DNA of 64,000 bases. Origin: Mycolicibacterium komanii. GTDB taxonomy: Bacteria; Actinomycetota; Actinomycetes; Mycobacteriales; Mycobacteriaceae. The notes beneath the pieces are model-generated. The model saw only the letters and a program-made list of their open reading frames with translations. It did no database searches and had not been told where the DNA came from. This document shows, piece by piece, positions 6,517-15,800 of the stretch (position 1 is the first letter of the stretch; each line of letters begins with the position of its first letter). Made by a program: the position numbers and the translations under genes. The DNA lies in the NCBI RefSeq assembly GCF_001050035.1, contig NZ_CVTA01000055.1, positions 186,001 to 250,000 of the forward strand, given 5' to 3'.

Positions 6517-7663
6517 CTTCGGACGCTGGACTTCGAGCGGGGGAGATCCTTCGCTCAACGAGATCAACCGCACCGATCGGTTCCTCGATTCGCTGGCCAC
6601 ACAGCAGCCGGTGTACTCGACCGATCCCAGTGAGGCCGAACTCGCCCAGCTGCTCGCCGGCTGGCGCGACGAGATCCGCGGTGCTCCTCTGACCGCCACG
6701 GTCACGCCGCGCGACGCGGTCCTGGCGCTCGACCGAGCCGCGGCATCGCGCCGACGCACGCGCACGTCCTTGGCGGTCGTGGGGTCCGCCGCGGCCGCGG
6801 TGTTGTGCATCGGCGGTTTCGGTGCGGTGGTGGCCGGTTCCGGCCCGGGCGACTCGCTGTACGGCCTGCGCACAATGCTGTTCGGCGAGCGGCACGACAC
6901 TCGCGACGACGCGGTCGTGCTCGCCGCGCAGACGCAGATCGCCGAGGTGCAGCAGCTCATCGACCAGGGTCAGTGGCAAGCCGCTCAGGACAAGTTGCAG
7001 ACGCTGACGACGACCGTCGCGACCGTGAACGACACGGGGCGCAAGGAGCAGCTGGTCAGCCAGTGGCAGGAGCTGACGGTCAAGGTCGAGGCGCAGGATC
7101 CTGCGGCAACCATCCCGCCGGGCGCTCCGCCGCCGACCTTCCCCGAGGTCGTCGTGCTGACACCGGGCGAAGGCACGACGTCATCGGAGACCTCTGGGTC
7201 GTCGGAGACCACGTCGCCGTCCTCGGACACCACGTCGCCGTCGGCTACGACTTCTCCATCTACCGCAACGACGTCGCCGACCGCACCGTCGACGCCGTCG
7301 TCCCCGCCGCCGTCGACGACGGTCCTGCCGGGCAGTCCACCGCCGACCTCGGTGCCCAGCGCCGATCTGCCGACGGTGAGCGCCACCCCGCAACCGACGG
7401 CGTTGCCGACGCCGACGGCCACGCCGCAACCGACCGCGCTGCCGACGCCGACCGCCACGCCGCAACCCACACCGTCGGCGAGCGCGCCGCTACCGACGCC
7501 GAGTACTCGGGTTCAGATTCCGACGCCGACGCCACCGTCGGTGGTCGAGCAGCAGGAGGATGAGCAACCGTCGGCCGAGCCGCCGGTGAGGCAAGCGCCA
7601 TCCGCGCCGAAGACGGCGGCCACGACCGTGACCGTGCCGGATGCGGTGGAGGAACCGAGCTAG
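6509..7663 (+). CDS. rsdA: anti-sigma-D factor RsdA (membrane)
   Basis: The 384-residue protein has a cytoplasmic N-terminal part that binds SigD, one membrane helix around residues 89-112, and a long extracytoplasmic tail. In M. tuberculosis RsdA is proteolysed to release SigD. The NEINRTDRFLDSL segment corresponds to the conserved sigma-binding helix. From about residue 215 onward the tail is almost only Ser, Thr, Pro and Ala, including a 12-residue repeat PQPTALPTPTAT. It is longer than the M. tuberculosis protein because of this expansion. ATG 6509 overlaps the sigD stop, so the two are translationally coupled. A GTG at 6503 is a possible alternative start. Confidence 0.9.
   Translation: MPDFGRWTSSGGDPSLNEINRTDRFLDSLATQQPVYSTDPSEAELAQLLAGWRDEIRGAPLTATVTPRDAVLALDRAAASRRRTRTSLAVVGSAAAAVLCIGGFGAVVAGSGPGDSLYGLRTMLFGERHDTRDDAVVLAAQTQIAEVQQLIDQGQWQAAQDKLQTLTTTVATVNDTGRKEQLVSQWQELTVKVEAQDPAATIPPGAPPPTFPEVVVLTPGEGTTSSETSGSSETTSPSSDTTSPSATTSPSTATTSPTAPSTPSSPPPSTTVLPGSPPPTSVPSADLPTVSATPQPTALPTPTATPQPTALPTPTATPQPTPSASAPLPTPSTRVQIPTPTPPSVVEQQEDEQPSAEPPVRQAPSAPKTAATTVTVPDAVEEPS
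7388..7470 (+). repeat. 36-bp tandem repeat in the rsdA tail
   Basis: A 36-base unit occurs twice in tandem (7388-7423 and 7424-7459) with a few substitutions and starts a third time. It encodes PQPTALPTPTAT and keeps the frame. Confidence 0.8.
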
Positions 7664-7673
7664 TTCGAGTCAG

Positions 7674-8078
7674 TCAGCGGTAGCCGTCGGACTCCGACGT
7701 CGCCTCGTTGAGCGATGCGTCGGCGTAGCCCCGGCAGTAATCCCACGTCACGTAGGCGTCGGGTTCGGGGTCGTAAGCGGGCTCGTGCGGGCGCACCGTG
7801 CCGTCGACCAGCAGCTGCAGCAGGTTGGCGCGCAACATGTCCCAGTCGTGGTAGTGGTCCTGCTGACATTCGTCGCAGCACACGACCAGACCGCGGATCC
7901 CCCTGTGCGCGAGAAGCGCCTCGTACACCGCCAGATCGGCGAGATCGGCCTCGACCGCGGTCCGCTCCTGTGGGTCCAGCGGCTGGCCTGGTTCGAGCGC
8001 GTCGAGGGCAGCCGAAGGGTCGCACGGGTCATCGGCGAACGGGTCCGGTGGCAAACCCGGTGGCAGGTGGTCACGCAC
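7674..8078 (-). CDS. DUF5319 protein (Rv3412-like)
   Basis: The 134-residue acidic protein matches Rv3412, which lies in the same place between rsdA and guaB2 in M. tuberculosis. It contains a Cys-Cys-x-x-Cys and His cluster (VVCCDECQQDHYHDW) that could bind a metal, and it ends with an Asp/Glu-rich segment. No membrane helix or signal peptide is visible. The function is unknown. It converges on rsdA with a 10-base gap and is divergent from guaB2. Confidence 0.85.
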   Translation of the reverse strand: MRDHLPPGLPPDPFADDPCDPSAALDALEPGQPLDPQERTAVEADLADLAVYEALLAHRGIRGLVVCCDECQQDHYHDWDMLRANLLQLLVDGTVRPHEPAYDPEPDAYVTWDYCRGYADASLNEATSESDGYR

Positions 8079-8139
8079 GAGTCCACCCTACGCAGCAGGG
8101 CGGGGATCGCGCTAGCCGTCACGCCGACGCGCCACGTGA

Positions 8140-9780
<1,641 letters not shown>

Positions 9781-9794
9781 AGGAGAACTGGGCC

Positions 9795-10931
9795 GTGCGC
9801 GACATGGTTGAGATCGGCATGGGCAGAACCGCCCGCCGCACATTCGAACTCGACGACATCAACATCGTCCCGTCGCGGCGCACGCGCTCGTCGCAGGACG
9901 TGTCGACCGCGTGGCAACTCGACGCCTACCGGTTCGAGATCCCCGTGGTGGCCCACCCCACCGACGCGCTCGTATCCCCGGAATTCGCCATCGAGATGGG
10001 TCGGATCGGCGGGCTGGCCGTGCTCAACGGCGAAGGCCTGATCGGCAGGCACGCCGATGTCGAAGCCAAGATCGCCCAGGTCATCGAGGCGGCCGAGAAA
10101 GAGCCGGAACCGTCGGCGGCGGTCCGGCTCCTACAGCAATTGCACGCCGCGCCGCTGGACCTGGATCTGCTGGGGGCGGCGGTCGCGCGGATCCGCGAGG
10201 CCGGGGTGACGACGGCGGTGCGGGTCAGCCCGCAGAACGCGCAGGCGCTGACGCCCACCCTGCTCACCGCCGGCATCGACCTGCTGGTCATCCAGGGCAC
10301 GATCATCTCCGCCGAACGCGTGGCCTCCAACGGGGAGCCATTGAACCTCAAGACCTTCATCTCCGAACTTGACGTGCCGGTCGTCGCAGGCGGGGTGCTC
10401 GATCACCGCACCGCGCTGCATCTGATGCGGACCGGCGCGGCCGGTGTCATCGTCGGCTACGGCTCGACCAGCGGCGTGACCACCAGCGACGAGGTGCTCG
10501 GGATCAGCGTGCCGATGGCCACCGCGATCGCCGACGCGGCCGCGGCTCGGCGGGAGTACCTCGACGAAACCGGCGGACGCTACGTCCACGTCCTCGCCGA
10601 CGGCGACATGCACACCTCCGGCGACCTGGCGAAGGCCATCGCGTGCGGCGCCGACGCGGTGGTGCTCGGCACGCCGCTGGCATCCTCGGCCGAAGCGCTG
10701 GGTGGGGGCTGGTTCTGGCCGGCTGCCGCCGCCCACCCGTCCCTGCCCCGGGGCGCGTTCCTCCAGGTGGCGGTCGGTGAGCGCCCGTCGCTGGAGCAGG
10801 TCCTGACGGGTCCGTCCGACGATCCGTTCGGCTCGCTGAACCTGGTCGGCGGGCTGCGCCGCTCGATGGCAAAGGCCGGCTACTGCGACCTCAAGGAGTT
10901 CCAGAAGGTCGGCCTGGCGGTCGGGAGCTGA
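9795..10931 (+). CDS. guaB3: GuaB3-family IMP dehydrogenase-related protein
   Basis: The 378-residue protein is a TIM-barrel relative of IMP dehydrogenase without CBS domains, matching Rv3410c. The loop equivalent to the catalytic GSICTTR reads GYGSTSGVTTSDE, with Val at the place of the catalytic Cys. It is therefore unlikely to use the normal IMPDH mechanism. The phosphate-binding glycine loops are kept. The M. tuberculosis sequence, as I recall it, has the same change, so this is a family trait. GTG 9795 has GGAG at the right distance; ATG 9804 is an alternative. It sits in the guaB2 operon, which argues for a role in guanine nucleotide metabolism. Confidence 0.92.
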   Translation: MRDMVEIGMGRTARRTFELDDINIVPSRRTRSSQDVSTAWQLDAYRFEIPVVAHPTDALVSPEFAIEMGRIGGLAVLNGEGLIGRHADVEAKIAQVIEAAEKEPEPSAAVRLLQQLHAAPLDLDLLGAAVARIREAGVTTAVRVSPQNAQALTPTLLTAGIDLLVIQGTIISAERVASNGEPLNLKTFISELDVPVVAGGVLDHRTALHLMRTGAAGVIVGYGSTSGVTTSDEVLGISVPMATAIADAAAARREYLDETGGRYVHVLADGDMHTSGDLAKAIACGADAVVLGTPLASSAEALGGGWFWPAAAAHPSLPRGAFLQVAVGERPSLEQVLTGPSDDPFGSLNLVGGLRRSMAKAGYCDLKEFQKVGLAVGS

Positions 10932-10956
10932 GTACCAGGCGCCTACGCTGGACGAA

Positions 10957-11163
10957 ATGTTCTTCTTCCTCTTCAGTTATGGCACCAAGCAGCAACATCT
11001 CGGTGCGGGAGAGGTCCGGACCTGCCCGCGCTGCCACAACACCACGCAGTGGTCGCGGGTTCGCGAGTTCAAGCAGTTCTCGCTGTTCTTCGTCCCGGTG
11101 GCGCGCTGGAACCGTCGTCAATTCGAGGTCTGCGGCATCTGCGGCACCGCCGTCGCCATCTGA
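10957..11163 (+). CDS. small zinc-ribbon protein
   Basis: The 68-residue protein has two Cys pairs, CPRC near residue 23 and CGIC near residue 59, that would hold one zinc ion. Between them lies an aromatic and basic linker. It begins with a hydrophobic MFFFLFSYG segment. A -10 element TACGCT lies 7 bases before the ATG, which suggests a leaderless mRNA separate from guaB3. Small zinc-ribbon proteins of this type are widespread in actinobacteria and have no assigned function. Confidence 0.8.
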   Translation: MFFFLFSYGTKQQHLGAGEVRTCPRCHNTTQWSRVREFKQFSLFFVPVARWNRRQFEVCGICGTAVAI

Positions 11164-11179
11164 CCTCCGGCAATAGATA

Positions 11180-11195
11180 GTTACCCCTCGGTAAC
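11180..11195. promoter_or_regulatory. palindromic operator candidate before choD
   Basis: GTTACC and GGTAAC flank CCTC, a perfect 6-bp inverted repeat. It ends 14 bases before the choD ATG, just upstream of the -10 CATACT (11198-11203). It does not resemble the KstR motif, so the regulator is unknown. Confidence 0.5.
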
Positions 11196-11209
11196 GTCAT
11201 ACTGGACGG

Positions 11210-12946
11210 ATGGAACCTGACTACGACGTCCTGGTGATCGGTTCGGGGTTCGGCGGCAGCGTCACGGCACTGCGGCTCACCGAGAAGGGCTATCGCGTCG
11301 GTGTGCTCGAAGCCGGCAGGCGGTTCGCCGACGAGGACTTCGCCAAGACCTCTTGGAATCTACGCAAGTTCCTGTGGGCTCCGCAGCTCGGCATGTACGG
11401 CATCCAGCGGATTCACCTGCTGCGCAACGTGATGATTTTGGCGGGCGCGGGCGTAGGGGGCGGCTCGCTGAACTACGCCAACACGCTCTACGTGCCGCCG
11501 GACCCGTTCTTCAACGATCCGCAGTGGAAGGACATCACCGACTGGCGCGCGGAGTTGATGCCGCACTACGACCAGGCGCAGCGGATGCTCGGCGTGGTGA
11601 CCAACCCGACGTTCACCGACGCTGATCGCGTCGTCAAGGAGGTCGCCGACGAGATGGGTGTCGGGGACACGTTCGTGCAGACGCCGGTGGGCGTCTTCTT
11701 CGGCCCGGACGGCACCAAGGCGCCCGGCGAGACCGTGCCCGACCCGTACTTCGGCGGTGTCGGACCGGCGCGCAAGGGATGCATCGAGGTCGGCGAATGC
11801 ATGACCGGGTGCCGGCACAACGCGAAGAACACGCTGATCAAGAACTACCTGTACCTGGCGGAGAAGTTCGGGACCAAGATCCACCCGATGACCACGGTCA
11901 CCGGCTTCGAGCAGCGCCCGGACGGGCTGTGGGATGTGCACACCGTGCGGACCGGCCGCTGGGTGCGCAAGCACAAGCGGACTTTCACCGCGTCGCACGT
12001 GGTGATGGCGGCCGGCACGTATGGCACGCAGCGACTGCTGTTCAAGATGCGCGACAAGGGCAAGCTGCCGAACCTGTCGGACAAGCTAGGCGTGCTGACC
12101 CGAACCAACTCCGAATCAATCGTCGGCGCAGGACGATTCGAGGTGACCGACGACCTCAACCTGACGCACGGCGTGGCGATCACCTCGTCCATCCACCCGA
12201 CCCCGGACACCCACATCGAGCCCGTGCGCTACGGCAAGGGCTCCAACGCCATGGGTCTGCTGCAGACATTGATGACCGACGGCGACGGCCCCGAAGGGTC
12301 AGACGTTCCGCGGTGGAAACAGCTCTTCCTCAACGCGCGCGAGGATCCCCGCGGCACGATCCGCCTGCTCAACGTTCGGCGGTGGAGTGAACGCACGCTG
12401 ATCGCGCTGGTGATGCAGCACCTCGACAATTCGATCACCACGTACACCAAGCGCAACCGGTTCGGCATCACGCGCTACCTGAGCAAGCAGGGCCACGGGG
12501 CGCCCAATCCGGCGTGGATCCCGGTCGGCAACAGGGTCACCCGGCGAATCGCCGAGAAGATCGACGGCGTCGCGGGCGGCACCTGGGGCGAGCTGTTCAA
12601 CATCCCGCTCACCGCGCACTTCCTGGGCGGTGCCGCCATCGGCGACGACGCGCAACACGGTGTCATCGATCCGTATCACCGGGTGTACGGCTATCCGACG
12701 CTCTCCGTGCACGACGGCGCGGCGATCTCGGCGAATCTCGGTGTCAATCCGTCACTTTCGATCACCGCGCAGGCCGAGCGGGCCGCGTCCCTGTGGCCGA
12801 ACAAGGGTGAGCAGGACCTGCGACCGGAACAGGGGCAGCCGTACCGCCGGTTGGAGCCCGTCGCGCCGCAGAACCCGGTCGTGCCGGGACATGCGCCGGC
12901 CGCGTTGCGATGGTTGCCGATCGAACCCGTCAGCTCGGCGGGTTGA
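11210..12946 (+). CDS. choD: ChoD-type GMC oxidoreductase (putative cholesterol oxidase)
   Basis: At 578 residues this equals M. tuberculosis ChoD (Rv3409c) in length and in its place after guaB3. The FAD site GSGFGG is near residue 11, and a second FAD contact AGAGVGGGSLNYA is near residue 80. The C-terminal active-site region carries the His in AHFLGGAAIGDDAQHGV and the Asn in SANLGVNPSLSI. The family oxidises and isomerises 3-beta-hydroxysterols, although the role of ChoD in cholesterol breakdown is disputed. A Cys-rich stretch (KGCIEVGECMTGCRHNAKN) is typical of this subgroup. The -10 CATACT six bases before the ATG indicates leaderless transcription, and a palindrome covers the upstream promoter region. 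Confidence 0.9.
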   Translation: MEPDYDVLVIGSGFGGSVTALRLTEKGYRVGVLEAGRRFADEDFAKTSWNLRKFLWAPQLGMYGIQRIHLLRNVMILAGAGVGGGSLNYANTLYVPPDPFFNDPQWKDITDWRAELMPHYDQAQRMLGVVTNPTFTDADRVVKEVADEMGVGDTFVQTPVGVFFGPDGTKAPGETVPDPYFGGVGPARKGCIEVGECMTGCRHNAKNTLIKNYLYLAEKFGTKIHPMTTVTGFEQRPDGLWDVHTVRTGRWVRKHKRTFTASHVVMAAGTYGTQRLLFKMRDKGKLPNLSDKLGVLTRTNSESIVGAGRFEVTDDLNLTHGVAITSSIHPTPDTHIEPVRYGKGSNAMGLLQTLMTDGDGPEGSDVPRWKQLFLNAREDPRGTIRLLNVRRWSERTLIALVMQHLDNSITTYTKRNRFGITRYLSKQGHGAPNPAWIPVGNRVTRRIAEKIDGVAGGTWGELFNIPLTAHFLGGAAIGDDAQHGVIDPYHRVYGYPTLSVHDGAAISANLGVNPSLSITAQAERAASLWPNKGEQDLRPEQGQPYRRLEPVAPQNPVVPGHAPAALRWLPIEPVSSAG

Positions 12947-12974
12947 GAATCGGCGATTGGGGTAACTGTCGCAG

Positions 12975-13634
12975 ATGCGGACCGCGTATCAGGAGCAACT
13001 GGCCGCACTGAGTGCGCAACTCGGCGAGATGTGCGGGCTGGCGATCACCGCGCTGGAACATGCCACGCGGGCCCTGCTGGACGCGGATCTCTCGCTTGCG
13101 GAGCAGGTCATCGCCGACCACGAGCACATCATCACGCTGAACCGACGGGTCGAAGAGTCGGCGCTGCGGATCCTCGCACTGCAGCAACCCGTTGCCACCG
13201 ACCTGCGCATGGTCATCGGCTCGATCCACATCGCCGCCGATATCGATCGCATGGGCGCCTTGGCGGCCCACGTCGCGGGCATCTCCCGGCTGCGGCACCC
13301 GGACTGCGCCCTGCCTGCCGACGTGCGCGCGAGTTTCGCCGAGATGGGTGGCCGCGCGGTGGAACTCGCGAGGACGGCGCAGGAGGTGCTGCTGTCGCGC
13401 GATCCCGACAAGGCGGCGCGTCTGCGCGACGAGGACGACGCCGTCGATGCCGAGCACCGGCACCTGTTCACGCTGCTGATCGACCACAAGTGGCAGGACG
13501 GGGTGTGTTCGGCCGTGGACGTCGCGCTGCTCGGTCGCTACTACGAACGGTTCGCCGACCACGCCGTGGAGATCGGCAAGCGGGTGGTGTTCGAGGCGAC
13601 CGGCGGGTTGCCCGGGCACAAGAAGATCGGGTGA
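12975..13634 (+). CDS. phoU: PhoU-family phosphate regulator
   Basis: The 219-residue protein is made of two PhoU repeats, each a three-helix bundle, at about residues 1-105 and 110-215. It shows the characteristic [21 protein letters not shown] and [13 protein letters not shown] segments with their acidic metal-binding positions. PhoU proteins link the Pst phosphate transporter to the SenX3-RegX3 type two-component system and repress it when phosphate is plentiful. No pst genes are nearby, so this is one of the separate PhoY-type copies found in mycobacteria. It starts 28 bases after choD. Confidence 0.9.
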   Translation: MRTAYQEQLAALSAQLGEMCGLAITALEHATRALLDADLSLAEQVIADHEHIITLNRRVEESALRILALQQPVATDLRMVIGSIHIAADIDRMGALAAHVAGISRLRHPDCALPADVRASFAEMGGRAVELARTAQEVLLSRDPDKAARLRDEDDAVDAEHRHLFTLLIDHKWQDGVCSAVDVALLGRYYERFADHAVEIGKRVVFEATGGLPGHKKIG

Positions 13635-13763
13635 GGTCTACCGGCTAGCGGTAAGAGCGACGTCGGGAAAGACGACCGGGGAGATGCCCGGCAGCGTCGA
13701 TGACCGCGAACACCCCAGTCAGCGATGGTTTTCACACCAATCCATCACGACAGGGGTAATCCG

Positions 13764-15377
13764 ATGACCGACCAGAAGACCGTCCACGAGGTGACCTTCG
13801 ACCTGCTCCGGAAGCTCGGGCTGACAACAGTTTTCGGCAATCCGGGCTCGACCGAGCAGACGTTCCTGCAGAACTTCCCGGACGATTTCGAATACGTGCT
13901 GGCGCTGCAGGAGGCGTCGGCGGTGGCCATGGCCGACGCATTCGCCCAGGCGACCGGTAAGCCGGCGCTGGTGAACCTGCACACCGCCGCGGGCACCGGC
14001 AACGGCATCGGCAGCCTGGTGGCGGCCTACCGGGCCAACACGCCGCTGATCATCACCGCGGGACAGCAGACCCGCGAGATGTCGCTCGTCGACCCGTATC
14101 TGAACAACCCCGACGCCACCGAGATGCCCAAGCCGTGGGTCAAGTGGTCCTATGAGCCGGCCCGCGCCGAAGACGTGCCCGCCGCGTTCATGCAGGCCTA
14201 CGCGATGGCCATGCAGGCACCCAAAGGTCCGGTGTTCCTGTCCATCCCACTCGACGACTGGGACAAGCCCGCGCTCGGACCCGCCGTCGTCAGGAGTGTC
14301 GCCGAGCGCGTCGCGCCGGACCCTGCGCGGTTGGCTGAGTTCGCCGGGCGGATCAGCGCCGCGGAGCGCCCGATGCTGCTGCTCGGTCCCGAGGTGGACC
14401 GCGCCGGCGGCTGGGACGCGGGTATCGCGTTCGCCGAGAAGCTGCGGGCGCCGGTCTACGGCAGCGCGCTGTCCGACCGGGTCTCGTTCCCCGAAGACCA
14501 TCCGCTGTACGCCGGTCCGCTGGGGATGACGATCGCGGACGTCGAGCAGACCGTTCGCGGTCACGACCTGGTCGTCGTGATCGGCGCGCAGGTGTTCCGC
14601 TACTACCCGTATGTGGCGGGGGAGTACCTGCCCGAAGGTAGTGAACTCCTGCAGATCACGTCCGATCCGCACCTGGCCGGCGTCGCCCCGGTGGGCGACA
14701 GCCTGGTCGGCGACGTCACCATCGCGTTGCAACAGCTGACCGAGCTCATCAGCGTGCCCGCCGACCGCGAACCGCCGGGACCGCTGGTCCGAAACCGCCA
14801 GTCGGAGGGGCCCTCTGAGGCTCCGATGACGTCCAATGCGGTCTACGAGACGCTCAGCACCGTCAAGCCCGACGACACCGTGGTCGTCATGGAGTCGACG
14901 TCGACGATGCCCGACCTGTTCAACTGGTTGCCCACCACACGGTCGGCGAGCTTCTTCGCGACCGGTAGCGGCGGCATCGGTTGGGGCCTGCCCGCCGCGG
15001 TGGGGCTCGCCCTGGGCGACCGGGCACGAGGCGTCAAGCGGCCGATCGTCGCCACCATCGGCGACGGTTCATTCCAGTACTCCATCCAGGCGCTGTGGAC
15101 CGCCGCGCAGCACAAGCTGCCGATCGTGTTCGTGGTGCTGCGCAACGGTGAGTACGCGATCCTGAAGTCGTTCGCACTGCTCGAGAAGACGCCGCACGTG
15201 CCGGGGCTCGACCTGCCGGGTCTCGACATCGCCTCGGTGGCAAGCGGTTTCGGATGCCACGCGGTCGATGTCACCAGCACCGACATGCTGGCCGAGGAGT
15301 TCAAGGCCGCGCTCGACGCCGACGGGCCGACGGTGCTGGTCGTGCCCACCATCCCCCAACTGCCCCGCCTGGGCTGA
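13764..15377 (+). CDS. thiamine diphosphate decarboxylase, benzoylformate decarboxylase-like
   Basis: The 537-residue protein has the three domains of ThDP-dependent decarboxylases and aligns over its length with benzoylformate decarboxylase. The FGNPGS with Ser29, the cofactor-activating Glu50 and the catalytic His73 (NLHTAAGTG) are kept. The ThDP-binding GDGSFQYS and the NGEYA end are also present. The second active-site His of the Pseudomonas enzyme (FRYHQY) is replaced by Tyr281 (FRYYPY), so the substrate may differ from benzoylformate. ATG 13764 has an AGGGG site. A tautomerase gene follows after 18 bases, so both probably act in one small pathway for a 2-oxo acid. No other genes of mandelate degradation are in the window. 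Confidence 0.85.
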   Translation: MTDQKTVHEVTFDLLRKLGLTTVFGNPGSTEQTFLQNFPDDFEYVLALQEASAVAMADAFAQATGKPALVNLHTAAGTGNGIGSLVAAYRANTPLIITAGQQTREMSLVDPYLNNPDATEMPKPWVKWSYEPARAEDVPAAFMQAYAMAMQAPKGPVFLSIPLDDWDKPALGPAVVRSVAERVAPDPARLAEFAGRISAAERPMLLLGPEVDRAGGWDAGIAFAEKLRAPVYGSALSDRVSFPEDHPLYAGPLGMTIADVEQTVRGHDLVVVIGAQVFRYYPYVAGEYLPEGSELLQITSDPHLAGVAPVGDSLVGDVTIALQQLTELISVPADREPPGPLVRNRQSEGPSEAPMTSNAVYETLSTVKPDDTVVVMESTSTMPDLFNWLPTTRSASFFATGSGGIGWGLPAAVGLALGDRARGVKRPIVATIGDGSFQYSIQALWTAAQHKLPIVFVVLRNGEYAILKSFALLEKTPHVPGLDLPGLDIASVASGFGCHAVDVTSTDMLAEEFKAALDADGPTVLVVPTIPQLPRLG

Positions 15378-15395
15378 GTCGGGAAAGGAACTGCA

Positions 15396-15800
15396 ATGCC
15401 TGTCTACACCTGCACCATCGCCGAGGGCACCCTCGACGCCGACACCAAGGCCGGCCTCGCCGCCGAGATCACGCAGATCCACTCGGACGTCAACCACGTG
15501 CCGAGCACCTACGTCAACGTCGTGTTCAACGAACTGCCCGCACAGAACGTGTACACCGACGCCAAGCCTGCGCAGCCGTTGATCATCAACGGTTGGGTGC
15601 GCTCCGGTCATCCGGACGACGAGACGAGCCGGTTGGCAACCGAGATCGCCGATGCGGCAACGCGAATCACGGGAATCCCGCCGGCGCGGGTGCTCGTCAT
15701 CATCGGTAACAGCCCCGCCCGGTTCGCGATCGAGGGCGGTCGCGCCCTGCCCGAACCCGGTCAGGAGCAGGCGTGGCTCGCGGCGGGCAGCCGGACCTAG
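15396..15800 (+). CDS. tautomerase-superfamily protein, cis-CaaD-like
   Basis: The 134-residue length and the Pro directly after Met1 fit the cis-3-chloroacrylic acid dehalogenase/Cg10062 group of tautomerases, in which Pro1 acts as general base. His29, Arg69 and a Glu near residue 115 correspond to known active-site positions. The second Arg of the family (R-x-x-R) seems to be His72 (RSGH). The enzyme may act as a tautomerase or hydratase on the product of the decarboxylase encoded just upstream. Its TAG stop overlaps the stop of the convergent GH65 gene. Confidence 0.8.
   Translation: MPVYTCTIAEGTLDADTKAGLAAEITQIHSDVNHVPSTYVNVVFNELPAQNVYTDAKPAQPLIINGWVRSGHPDDETSRLATEIADAATRITGIPPARVLVIIGNSPARFAIEGGRALPEPGQEQAWLAAGSRT

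Noticed and set aside
9795..10931. guaB3 as a decayed copy of guaB2
   Set aside because: The frame is intact, strongly conserved with its M. tuberculosis counterpart, and shows the same residue change, so it is a distinct family.
11160..11210. KstR or KstR2 box before the sterol-oxidase-like gene choD
   Set aside because: The palindrome GTTACC-N4-GGTAAC lacks the AAC-N2-GTT or AAG-N4-CTT cores I associate with those regulators.
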